Notes under the pieces: model-generated
The model's database searches: none
What the model saw: only the letters and a program-made list of their open reading frames with translations
Told to the model about the DNA's origin: nothing
Part shown: positions 1 through 5,454 of the stretch, in pieces
Layout of the letters: each line of letters opens with the position of its first letter
Numbering within the stretch: position 1 is the stretch's first letter
From: Sedimentisphaerales bacterium
Lineage (GTDB): Bacteria; Planctomycetota; Phycisphaerae; Sedimentisphaerales; SG8-4
Assembly: GCA_016932895.1 (NCBI GenBank)
Contig: JAFGCA010000078.1
Location: 1 to 5,454 of the forward strand
DNA length: 5,454 nucleotides
Direction: 5' to 3'
Made by a program: the position numbers and the translations under genes

Positions 1-350
1 CGCCGCGTCACGCCAACGTATTCGTCCATCGTTGTGCCGGCTACGTTGACGAAAACCGGGATCGACATCGTCTCAATGACGGGCAGCTTCTCGGTGACGA
101 ATCGCTCCAACCCCACGTTGGCCAGGCCGATGGCGTTGAGCATGCCGGCGTCGGTCTCGACGATGCGCGGCGTGGCGTTGCCTTTCCTCGGCTCCAGCGT
201 GATGCTCTTGGTGATGAAGCCGCCCAGCGCGTTGATGTCCATGAAGTCGGCCAGCTCGTCGGCGTACCCGCACGTGCCCGACGCGGTCAAGACCGGGTTG
301 GCCAGCCGGACCCCGGCAAAATCCACCGAAATGTCGATGCTCTCACTCAT
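1..350 (-). CDS. pyrD: Dihydroorotate dehydrogenase catalytic subunit, class 1B (N-terminal 116 codons; 3' end outside window)
   Basis: PyrD oxidises dihydroorotate to orotate with FMN in the cytoplasm, the fourth step of pyrimidine synthesis. The frame is open from ATG at 350 to the window edge. It shows family landmarks in order: NPVLTASGTCGY (residues 18-29), ITKSITLEPRKGNATPR (46-62, with the FMN-contacting Lys), GMLNAIGLANVG (69-80, with the substrate-contacting Asn) and the strand VFVNVAGTT (99-107). The class 1 active-site Cys should lie downstream, outside the window. PyrK sits upstream on the same strand, which supports the two-subunit, NAD-linked class 1B type rather than the quinone-linked enzyme. 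The ATG at 350 begins 5 bases after the stop of a decayed gene and has no Shine-Dalgarno just ahead of it. GTG at 359 or TTG at 371 are in-frame alternatives, and the TTG follows AAGG by 4 bases. Identity is secure; the exact start is not. Confidence 0.95.
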   Translation of the reverse strand, partial: MSESIDISVDFAGVRLANPVLTASGTCGYADELADFMDINALGGFITKSITLEPRKGNATPRIVETDAGMLNAIGLANVGLERFVTEKLPVIETMSIPVFVNVAGTTMDEYVGVTR

Positions 351-355
351 ACGAT

Positions 356-515
356 TCACTGGTAGCGGCAAGCGTCCTTCATCTCCTCATGGTATCCTTC
401 GACGCCAATTTCTTTCATGCGGTTGCCCATTTCCATCCAACGTCGCTTGAGGTCCGCATTTGCGGCAGTTCAGCCCGCAAGGGGCCAAGTGACACAGTAT
501 GTCGCTGTATTCCAT
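356..515 (-). pseudogene. Remnant of a DUF3795-type cysteine-rich protein gene, internally deleted and out of frame
   Basis: ATG at 515 opens MEYSDILCHLAPCGLNCRKC (codons 515-456), which matches my recollection of how DUF3795 proteins begin (LAPCGLxCxxC). In another frame, 457-356 encodes ADLKRRWMEMGNRMKEIGVE followed by GYHEEMKDACRYQ and a stop, which matches the usual C-terminus of the same family (about RWxxMNxRMKEIGVExYxEExKxxPRY). Family members are typically about 130-150 residues, whereas the two ends here sit back to back in 160 bases. The Cys-rich middle, roughly 85-95 codons, is therefore missing and the ends are frameshifted. From the original start, translation yields only 42 residues and stops at 387-389. 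GGAG at 523-526, 7 bases ahead of the ATG, looks like the surviving ribosome binding site. DUF3795 function is unknown; Cys spacing suggests metal binding. The gene lies between pyrK (27-base gap) and pyrD (5-base gap). A misassembly of the source sequence could give the same picture. Confidence 0.8.
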
Positions 516-542
516 AGTTCCGCTCCACACGGACACAAGCGG

Positions 543-1493
543 TCACGTGTGCCAGACCACCTCTTTGGCGTCGAAGACGGGGCCGTCCTGGCAGCAGAGT
601 TTGTAAAGGGTCTCGTCAGAGTCGGGCATGCGGCATTCGATGGCGCAGCTCTGGCAGAGGCCGATTCCGCAGGCCATGCGGCGTTCCATGCTCACCTGGC
701 AATCGAGGCTCCACTTCTCGGCAATGCGCGCCACGGCCGCAAGCATCGCTTCCGGGCCGCAGGCGTAGATGATCGCCTCCTCCGCCGGGCACTCGTGCTG
801 GTCCAGCCACTGGACGAGGCACTCGGTCACCAAACCCTGGTGCCCGGCCGAGCCGTCGTCCGTCGCCAGCACCGAGGGGATGCCGTACTTCGCGAAGGCC
901 GGCACGCAGAATCCCAGATTCTGCGAGACCTCGTCGAGCCGGCCTTCGAAGGGCAGCGCCCCGAGCGTCTGGGCCCCGACAAACGCCACGGCGTCGATAT
1001 CGGGGTGCTCGGCGGTGAGAAGCTTCGCCAGGCAGCGGATGGGCGGCGCGCCCATGCCGCCTACCACCAACAAGGCCGTCTTCTTGCCTTCCGGGATCGA
1101 GAACCCGTTGCCCAGCGGGCCGACGATGCTGATCGCATCACCGCTTCTCAATGTCGTCATACGAACGGATGCGGGACCGAGAACGCAGTAAAGAAGCTCG
1201 GCCGTCGTCCTGTCTTCCTCGGCCGTGACGTCGGCAAAGCTGAAGGGCCGGCGCAACAGCACCTTTCGCTTGCAGACGTCCCGCAGATGGGGCGGGATCT
1301 GATCCTCCGCGGGCAAGCCCGCTTGGGACGCGTCGACCTGAACGAACTGGCCGGGCCGGAAAGCCGCGAATGCTTTGGCCCCGGCGTCGGCAAACTTCAG
1401 GTTCATCTTGTAGAAACACTCACCCGCCGGCCTGTTTGACAGGACCGTCGCCGTGAAGATCCCTTTCTCCGGCGTTGTGCATTCATCGGGCAT
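543..1493 (-). CDS. pyrK: Dihydroorotate dehydrogenase electron-transfer subunit PyrK (FAD / [2Fe-2S])
   Basis: PyrK takes electrons from the FMN of PyrD and passes them through a [2Fe-2S] cluster and FAD to NAD+. The 316-residue protein shows the ferredoxin-reductase-like order: an N-terminal beta-barrel with the FAD-binding RRPFS motif (81-85), GPLGNGF (125-131), the nucleotide-binding turn VVGGMGAPP (143-151), YACGPEAM (243-250), and a C-terminal iron-sulfur domain. By family alignment the cluster ligands are C275, C280, C283 and C301 (ACGIGLCQSC, then CCQDGPVFDAKEVVW at the end). Extra cysteines C287 and C300 lie beside them. It is somewhat longer than common PyrK proteins (about 250-280), partly through a segment near residues 57-79 ahead of RRPFS. 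ATG at 1493 is preceded by AAGG (1502-1505) with 8-base spacing, which supports the start. It follows the galactokinase gene by 53 bases and probably shares its transcript. The pairing with pyrD 3' of it confirms the assignment. Confidence 0.96.
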   Translation of the reverse strand: MPDECTTPEKGIFTATVLSNRPAGECFYKMNLKFADAGAKAFAAFRPGQFVQVDASQAGLPAEDQIPPHLRDVCKRKVLLRRPFSFADVTAEEDRTTAELLYCVLGPASVRMTTLRSGDAISIVGPLGNGFSIPEGKKTALLVVGGMGAPPIRCLAKLLTAEHPDIDAVAFVGAQTLGALPFEGRLDEVSQNLGFCVPAFAKYGIPSVLATDDGSAGHQGLVTECLVQWLDQHECPAEEAIIYACGPEAMLAAVARIAEKWSLDCQVSMERRMACGIGLCQSCAIECRMPDSDETLYKLCCQDGPVFDAKEVVWHT

Positions 1494-1546
1494 AGCTTCT
1501 GCCTTACGTTAGAGACGCCTTCGGAGTCCCGGAGCCACAACAAGCG

Positions 1547-2791
1547 TCAGAGCAGACTCTCGTAGACTCTGACGCCATCGACTACCTTGCAGACGTGAAC
1601 TGCATACTTCTCAGTAAAATCGGGCCGGCTGCGCGGATAGGCAGCATCAACGGCCGCTTTGACTGCTTCGACGCTCCCGGCCTCCACCAACGCGCCGGAG
1701 GCACCCTTGTCACCGCCGCCCAGCATGCGTTCTCCGAGGACGCCGGGCACGCTTCGCACGATATCGCACATCGTTTCCAGCTCGGGTCCGGAGATCTTGT
1801 AGTCGTCTCTCAGACCGAGGCCGTCTTCGCGAAAGATCGCACCGACCGTCTCGATATCACCGGTCTTCCACGCCTCCATCATGCGATAGAACCGCTGCTG
1901 GGCATGGTAAATGTAGTTGAGCCGGTCGCAGTGGTCCGGGTGGCTTGGGCCGAACCGGGCCACGATCTTCTCGTAGGTGGCGTCGTCCTTGATGTCGGCC
2001 AGGCAGGTGATGTCGAAGCCGGCCTCCCGGAGGATTGCCACGAACGCCTCGCACTCGCTTCTGCGGACGGCGTACGTGGATTTCTCCAGGCCGGGCCGGT
2101 CCGTTCCCGTATCGAGGACCACGATGCGAAAGTCGGTGGCGCCCGCGCCGATGGGCACGTACTCAATCGAGCGGTCCTGCGGATTGTAGTAGGTACCCAT
2201 GCCTTCTTTGGCAAAGAGGATCATCGTCTGGTCGAGCTGGCCGCAGGGCGAGCCGATGTAGTCGTTTTCCACCGCCTGGGCCAGGTCCACGATTTGGATC
2301 TGTTCTTCTACCTCGATGCCGTTGGCGTCGAAGAGGGACTGAATCAGGTTGATGCAGAGCGAGGCCGAACGGCTCATGCCGCCGCCGGGGATGTTCCCGT
2401 AGAGCACGCCGTCGATCCCCTGCGTCAGTGCGAAGCCCTCCCGCTTGAGGATGTAGTCGATCCCGTAGGCGAATCGGCCCCAGGTCTCGGCGATCGCCTC
2501 GGATTTCGGCTCCGGCACGTCGCCGATCGTATATTCGATCACGGCGTCGTCGGGGAAGTTGCCGCTGAAGAGACGGACTTTGTCGGTGCCGTTGGGTTTG
2601 TACGCCAGCCAGATGAAGCGGTCGGTACCGACGCCGAACAGCTCGGTCCCGTTGTAGTCGCCGTGCTCGACGCCCAGACAGAACCGCGACGACGTCCGCC
2701 GCACCTTGCCTCCGGCGATCTTGAGACCGTGCTCCTGCGCCAACTGCTGAAGTTTCGCCAACGCTGATTGATCGTCCTTCGTCAACTCCAT
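1547..2791 (-). CDS. galK: Galactokinase-family GHMP kinase (divergent)
   Basis: This 414-residue cytoplasmic kinase should phosphorylate galactose at C1 using ATP, the entry to the Leloir pathway. Known sugar-contacting positions of galactokinases appear present: R36, E42, H43 and D45 in SRFCLGVEHGDYNG; G184 and catalytic-type D187 in SPCGQLDQ; Y240 in STYAVRRSEC. C-terminal family blocks include GLRDDYKISGPELETM (326-341) and the glycine motif GGGDKGASG (358-366). Two ATP/phosphate motifs deviate: motif 2 reads PGGGMSRSAS (135-144) where galactokinases have GLSSSAS, and motif 3 has GGGDKG in place of GGGFGG. It may therefore be a subfamily with a different sugar. The ATG at 2791 was chosen because AGGGG (2797-2801) precedes it by 5 bases and similarity starts soon after. 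The same frame stays open to 3115, but that extension runs through the promoter and looks non-coding. First gene of the likely galK-pyrK-pyrD transcript. Confidence 0.85.
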   Translation of the reverse strand: MELTKDDQSALAKLQQLAQEHGLKIAGGKVRRTSSRFCLGVEHGDYNGTELFGVGTDRFIWLAYKPNGTDKVRLFSGNFPDDAVIEYTIGDVPEPKSEAIAETWGRFAYGIDYILKREGFALTQGIDGVLYGNIPGGGMSRSASLCINLIQSLFDANGIEVEEQIQIVDLAQAVENDYIGSPCGQLDQTMILFAKEGMGTYYNPQDRSIEYVPIGAGATDFRIVVLDTGTDRPGLEKSTYAVRRSECEAFVAILREAGFDITCLADIKDDATYEKIVARFGPSHPDHCDRLNYIYHAQQRFYRMMEAWKTGDIETVGAIFREDGLGLRDDYKISGPELETMCDIVRSVPGVLGERMLGGGDKGASGALVEAGSVEAVKAAVDAAYPRSRPDFTEKYAVHVCKVVDGVRVYESLL

Positions 2792-2804
2792 CTCGACCCC
2801 TGCT

Positions 2805-2834
2805 TGTAGAAAATACCTGTAAACCGCGTGTAAA
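2805..2834. repeat. Short direct repeats TGTAGA / TGTAAA / TGTAAA in the galK leader
   Basis: Plus-strand TGTAGA begins at 2805, and TGTAAA begins at 2818 and again at 2829. The two perfect copies are 11 bases apart, about one helical turn. They sit just downstream of the predicted galK transcription start, where a bound repressor could block the promoter. No family of regulator can be named from this, and hexamers in an AT-rich patch can recur by chance. Confidence 0.35.
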
Positions 2835-2851
2835 AAAGAGCAACGCTGCCG

Positions 2852-2880
2852 AATATAGTCGAGCCGGGGGCGAACATCAA
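2852..2880 (-). promoter_or_regulatory. Sigma-70-like promoter for galK (and probably pyrK-pyrD)
   Basis: On the minus strand, TTGATG (2880-2875; four of six match TTGACA) is followed after exactly 17 bases by TATATT (2857-2852; five of six match TATAAT). Transcription would start near 2845, giving a leader of about 54 bases to the galK ATG at 2791. No other promoter is visible in the 53-base gap before pyrK, so this one may drive the whole minus-strand block. It is a sequence match only. Confidence 0.5.
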
Positions 2881-2886
2881 GCTCGA
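2859..2886. repeat. Inverted repeat TCGAGC-N16-GCTCGA spanning the galK -35 region
   Basis: TCGAGC at 2859-2864 is mirrored by GCTCGA at 2881-2886. The arms flank the predicted -35 hexamer (2875-2880), and their centres are 22 bases apart, about two helical turns. That placement would suit an operator, but a six-base perfect pair at this distance is not statistically strong. Confidence 0.25.
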
Positions 2887-2943
2887 ATCCCGCCTTCGTC
2901 GGGGCGATTGTCCGAAAAACCTGAATGCCGCGTCGGAACGGTA

Positions 2944-2952
2944 TGGTATCAT
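2944..2952 (+). promoter_or_regulatory. Possible extended -10 promoter for the MBL / glycoside hydrolase operon
   Basis: TG-N-TATCAT (2944-2952) resembles an extended -10 element, with five of six bases matching TATAAT. There is no recognisable -35 hexamer at 16-18 bases upstream. Transcription from here would give a leader of about 140 bases before the MBL-fold gene. It is the best candidate I see on this strand, but it is weak. Confidence 0.25.
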
Positions 2953-3084
2953 GCAGCCGTGAAACGTGCGGGCCTTCTGATGCACTTTCACCGGGCGCGT
3001 CGCCTTGAGGATCGGCTCGGATTCGCTTCTGTCGGTTGATGCGTGGACGTTGAGACGGGGCCGAATGATGCGGTTGCGAAGTAG

Positions 3085-3090
3085 AAAGGA
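3085..3090 (+). promoter_or_regulatory. Ribosome binding site that decides the MBL gene start
   Basis: AAAGGA at 3085-3090 lies 8 bases ahead of the ATG at 3099. For the earlier in-frame ATG at 3090 the same element would overlap the start codon, so 3099 is the better start. The leader between them also contains GGGGAG (3092-3097), too close to 3099 to be the main site. Confidence 0.6.
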
Positions 3091-3098
3091 TGGGGAGA

Positions 3099-4214
3099 AT
3101 GAAGACGGAGAGCATGTGGCGGTGTGCAACGCTGGCGGCTCTGGTCCTCGTGGCGGCCCGGGTCGCAGGCGCGGGCGCTTCGGCCGAGTACGTCCGGATC
3201 GAGAAGCTCTCGGAGCGTGTGGTCCTTGGCTACTGGCTCGGGACGGGTCGATGCAATCTCCTGGCAATCAAGTCGCAAAAGGGGCTGGTCATCATCGATA
3301 CGGAGATGTCGCCTCGCATCATGGCGCCGATCAAGGAGAGACTGGAAACGGCGCTGGGACGCGATGACTGGGCCTATGTCATCAACACCCACGCCCATAT
3401 GCATCACGCCGGAGGGAACTGTCTCTTCAAGGACGCGGTCGTGATCGGCCATGAGAATCTGGCCGACGATATGAAGTGGCTCGTCGAAAAGCAGGTGGAC
3501 GAAGCCTGGAAACGCAAGGAGCTGGCAAACAACGCCAGGACGATTCGTCGGCTGCGCGGTCAGCTGCCGCAGACCTCGGGCAATCCGATGCTGACCCAGA
3601 GGATACAGGGCGAGATCGAGTTCTTCCGCCTCAATACGCAGGACATGAGGGAAGGCTTTGAAATCGTCAAGCCGACGGTGACCTTTTCCGACAAATACAC
3701 GCTCGATCTGGGAGACGTGCGGCTGGAGCTGGTCTTTTTCGGCAAAGGGCACAGTCTTTCCGACATCCTGATCCACATCCCGCAGGAGGGCGTGCTCGTG
3801 ACGGGCGCCATCGTGTACCAGCGCGGCCACCTGCCCGGCATCACGGAGAGGGCGGAACTGAAGGACGTGCACCGTTACATCGCCGTGCTGAACGCGTTGC
3901 TGCAGGAGGGGGTCAGAATCGATGCGGTGATCGCCTCGCACAGCCCACCGCTTACCCGCGGCGATCTCAAACTTGTGCGCGATTACTACCAGACCATGCT
4001 CGACGGGATGCGCGCCGCCCAACGAGAGGGCCTGACACTGGAGCAGGCCAAGGATCGCTTCGCCGTTCGCAGGAAGTTTCCCCATTTCTGGCAGCCGCAC
4101 GCGGCCCAATGGGCCAAAGCCAAGCAGGACCGCAACATCACGGTCCTGTGGAACCACCTGCACAGCGACAGCCCGAAAGAAAGTGATAGTCGGCCGGATA
4201 TTGAATTGAACTGA
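3099..4214 (+). CDS. Exported metallo-beta-lactamase-fold hydrolase-like protein with altered metal ligands
   Basis: This 371-residue protein has a basic N-terminus, a hydrophobic core (about residues 8-22) and a likely signal-peptidase site after AGAGASA near residue 29. The MBL-fold order follows: a strand ending VIIDTE (residues 64-69), the histidine motif NTHAHMHHAGGN (96-107), GKGHSLSD with the third His (H218), and ASHSPP with a further His (H281). The usual HxHxDH motif reads HxHxHH (H98, H100, H102, H103), and the usual Asp in the TGD segment is Ala (LVTGA, A237). Site-1-type ligands remain but both conserved Asp ligands are gone, so one metal, unusual chemistry or a non-catalytic role is possible. 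A charged, probably helical insertion spans about 120-190, followed after the fold by a helical C-terminal tail. Substrate unknown. It is followed after 13 bases by a glycoside-hydrolase-like gene, so the two are likely co-expressed and exported. The upstream ATG at 3090 is less likely. Confidence 0.85.
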   Translation: MKTESMWRCATLAALVLVAARVAGAGASAEYVRIEKLSERVVLGYWLGTGRCNLLAIKSQKGLVIIDTEMSPRIMAPIKERLETALGRDDWAYVINTHAHMHHAGGNCLFKDAVVIGHENLADDMKWLVEKQVDEAWKRKELANNARTIRRLRGQLPQTSGNPMLTQRIQGEIEFFRLNTQDMREGFEIVKPTVTFSDKYTLDLGDVRLELVFFGKGHSLSDILIHIPQEGVLVTGAIVYQRGHLPGITERAELKDVHRYIAVLNALLQEGVRIDAVIASHSPPLTRGDLKLVRDYYQTMLDGMRAAQREGLTLEQAKDRFAVRRKFPHFWQPHAAQWAKAKQDRNITVLWNHLHSDSPKESDSRPDIELN

Positions 4215-4227
4215 AGGAGTCTGTGGA

Positions 4228-5454
4228 ATGATGGGAATCTCAGAGTTGCTACTGAGAGCCGCGTATCGACGATTGAACCGTCTTGGTGTGCTGCTGGTGG
4301 TTTCGTGTGCGGTGTCAAACGTATCGGTCGGCCAGATGGTGACGGGCAGTCGCATGGCCGATTTCAACAAGACGTTCGGTTTGCCTGATACGGAGCCTGC
4401 GTATCAGGCGATTCTATTTGAATCGAACGCGGCGGGGAACGTCTTTCATCCGGGCGAAAACCCCCGGTTTCGGTTCCAGATCCAGAACGGAAGCGACTCG
4501 CCGATTCGATTGCAGGGAAAGGTGGATGTAATCGCCTACGGGACCAAGGGTGTCCCGGGTGACATCTGGCGGCCCCAGGTGTTTAAGATCGCCGACGTCA
4601 AGACGATTCCCTTCGCGGCGGATGTAGCGGCGAAGGGGTGGCAAAACGTTGCCATCGAGCCGAAGATCCCACAGCACAACGGAGGCTATGCGCTGGTGGT
4701 GGATTTGGGCCCGCATGGGCGGCAGTTTCTTACCGGCCTGGTGCGAACGTTTCGGCCGGACGGTCGCCGGGTGCAGTATCCCAAGCAGTCGCTGGAGTCG
4801 ATGCCACCGGCCATCCTGCAGCGCCTGGGCATTCAGGCGATCCGATACGGGGTCGCCTACCATCTGTCGGGCACGGAACAACGCAGGCGATCACTGGAGG
4901 CGCTGGACGCCGAATTCAAAGAGATGCACGACCATCATGTTACGGCCGTGGTGGAAATCGGCACGGGCCACCAAGGCCAGCCCCTGGGTCGCGGTCGTCC
5001 CCATCTGGACGAACAGGGCAAAATGAAGGGTGGCAAGGAAGACCTCGTCTGGCTGCCGGAATTCGACGACGATTACCAGCGGTTCGTCTACGAGTTGGCT
5101 TGCACGTACGGCTGGCCGAAGGGGCCTATCACCGGTTTCATGTTGTGGAACGAGCCGTGGGAGGGCCTGTCCATCTCCGGCTGGGGCGCGGACATGATCC
5201 GATACCGTACCTTGTACAAGCGGATGGGCGATGCGATCTTCCGGGCGCGCAAGGACGCCGGCGTGGAGGTGTTGATCGGCGGGTGTGATTCGTCCACCAA
5301 CACGTGGGACAAGCTGTTCCCCGACGGCAGCGACGAGTTTCTGCCGTACCTGGATTTCTGCTCGATTCATTACCAGGGACTCTCGGCGCCGGTGTTGTAT
5401 CCATCGTGGAACCAGCGGCGGCACTACAAGGGACGCGTCTTGATCTGGGACACG
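4228..5454 (+). CDS. Exported glycoside-hydrolase-like protein, TIM-barrel type (N-terminal 409 codons; 3' end outside window)
   Basis: The frame is open from ATG at 4228, preceded by AAGGAG (4214-4219) at 8-base spacing, to the window edge. A basic stretch and hydrophobic core (about residues 11-30) form an export signal. Cleavage after SVG (residue 35) is possible; VVSC ending at C27 also fits a loose lipobox, so a lipoprotein cannot be excluded. Residues about 60-175 look beta-rich (for example NPRFRFQIQNGSDSPIRLQG), like an accessory sandwich domain. From about 190 the pattern resembles a (beta/alpha)8 barrel: LGIQAIRYGVAYHL, VTAVVEIGTG, GFMLWNEPWEG (303-313), VEVLIGGCD, LDFCSIHYQG and VLIWDT at the very end. 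N308-E309-P310 fits the acid/base motif of GH-A clan enzymes at strand 4. The nucleophile Glu, expected at the end of strand 7, would fall just past the window. Substrate and GH family are not assignable here. It probably forms an operon with the MBL-fold gene. Confidence 0.8.
   Translation, partial: MMGISELLLRAAYRRLNRLGVLLVVSCAVSNVSVGQMVTGSRMADFNKTFGLPDTEPAYQAILFESNAAGNVFHPGENPRFRFQIQNGSDSPIRLQGKVDVIAYGTKGVPGDIWRPQVFKIADVKTIPFAADVAAKGWQNVAIEPKIPQHNGGYALVVDLGPHGRQFLTGLVRTFRPDGRRVQYPKQSLESMPPAILQRLGIQAIRYGVAYHLSGTEQRRRSLEALDAEFKEMHDHHVTAVVEIGTGHQGQPLGRGRPHLDEQGKMKGGKEDLVWLPEFDDDYQRFVYELACTYGWPKGPITGFMLWNEPWEGLSISGWGADMIRYRTLYKRMGDAIFRARKDAGVEVLIGGCDSSTNTWDKLFPDGSDEFLPYLDFCSIHYQGLSAPVLYPSWNQRRHYKGRVLIWDT

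Larger units (their letters stand above)
2792..3098. other. Divergent intergenic region between galK and the MBL-fold gene
   Basis: These 307 bases separate two divergently transcribed units and must hold control signals for both. The galK side is clearly AT-richer than the flanking genes (around 2801-2858) and carries a good promoter match, a tandem hexamer repeat and a short inverted repeat, each listed separately. The side facing the MBL gene (about 2953-3080) is GC-rich; I find no convincing -35/-10 pair, hairpin or small coding region in it. Open frames that cross the region lack ribosome binding sites and any recognisable protein signature. Confidence 0.7.

Noticed and set aside
34..450. 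Plus-strand open frame of 138 codons
   Set aside because: It lies antisense to pyrD and the DUF3795 remnant, whose minus-strand translations match known families; no ribosome binding site or protein signature.
417..1439. Plus-strand open frame of 340 codons
   Set aside because: Antisense shadow of pyrK in GC-rich DNA; composition is Arg/His/Ala-rich with no motif, while pyrK shows full FAD and Fe-S motifs.
1494..1546. Possible terminator between galK and pyrK (GACGC ... GCGTC hairpin)
   Set aside because: The stem is only about five pairs with a large loop and no T-tract follows on the minus strand.
1595..2767. Plus-strand open frame of 390 codons
   Set aside because: Antisense shadow of galK; no recognisable domain or ribosome binding site.
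2805..2834. TTTACA copies on the minus strand as alternative -35 elements for galK
   Set aside because: No acceptable -10 hexamer lies 16-18 bases downstream of either copy; the TTGATG-N17-TATATT pair is much better.
2792..3115. N-terminal extension of galK by 108 codons to ATG at 3115
   Set aside because: It would run through the predicted promoter and overlap the divergent MBL gene start; no similarity to kinases, and ATG at 2791 has a suitable ribosome binding site.
2988..4370. Minus-strand open frame of 460 codons, longer than the gene opposite it
   Set aside because: It covers the MBL-fold gene in antisense. The plus strand carries a good start, a signal peptide, the histidine motifs and a short-gap downstream partner; the long antisense frame reflects GC-rich codon use.
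1..5454. Search for tRNA, rRNA, CRISPR array, insertion sequence ends, riboswitch or a new defence system
   Set aside because: No cloverleaf, regularly spaced repeats, transposase-like reading frame or terminal inverted repeats seen; nearly all sequence is explained by five genes, a remnant and one intergenic region.

Overview
The window shows a compact, GC-rich bacterial chromosome segment with two divergent gene blocks around a roughly 300-base intergenic region. The organism cannot be fixed from this stretch alone. The class 1B (PyrK-coupled, NAD-linked) dihydroorotate dehydrogenase, a divergent galactokinase and exported carbohydrate-type enzymes would suit an anaerobic or facultative polysaccharide degrader, for example a planctomycete of the Phycisphaerae type. 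That placement is inference from overall protein character, not a marker gene.

Left block, minus strand, read right to left: a galactokinase-family GHMP kinase (1547-2791); pyrK, the FAD/[2Fe-2S] electron-transfer subunit of dihydroorotate dehydrogenase (543-1493); a collapsed remnant of a small cysteine-rich DUF3795-type gene (356-515); and the start of pyrD, the catalytic subunit (350 down to the window edge). Gaps are 53, 27 and 5 bases, so one transcript is likely. A good sigma-70-like promoter (2852-2880) lies ahead of the kinase. PyrK and PyrD together oxidise dihydroorotate to orotate in pyrimidine synthesis. The kinase would phosphorylate galactose for the Leloir pathway.

Right block, plus strand: an exported metallo-beta-lactamase-fold protein (3099-4214) whose metal-ligand pattern is altered at both conserved Asp positions, then after 13 bases an exported glycoside-hydrolase-like protein (4228 to the window edge) with an N-terminal beta-rich region and a TIM-barrel-like part carrying an Asn-Glu-Pro motif. 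The second gene is cut by the window at about the point where the catalytic nucleophile would be expected.

The most notable points are the internally deleted DUF3795 gene lodged between pyrK and pyrD, the lack of a good ribosome binding site for pyrD beside it, and the non-canonical MBL metal site. I see no clear new defence or mobile system: there are no tRNAs, rRNAs, CRISPR arrays, insertion sequences or convincing terminators.
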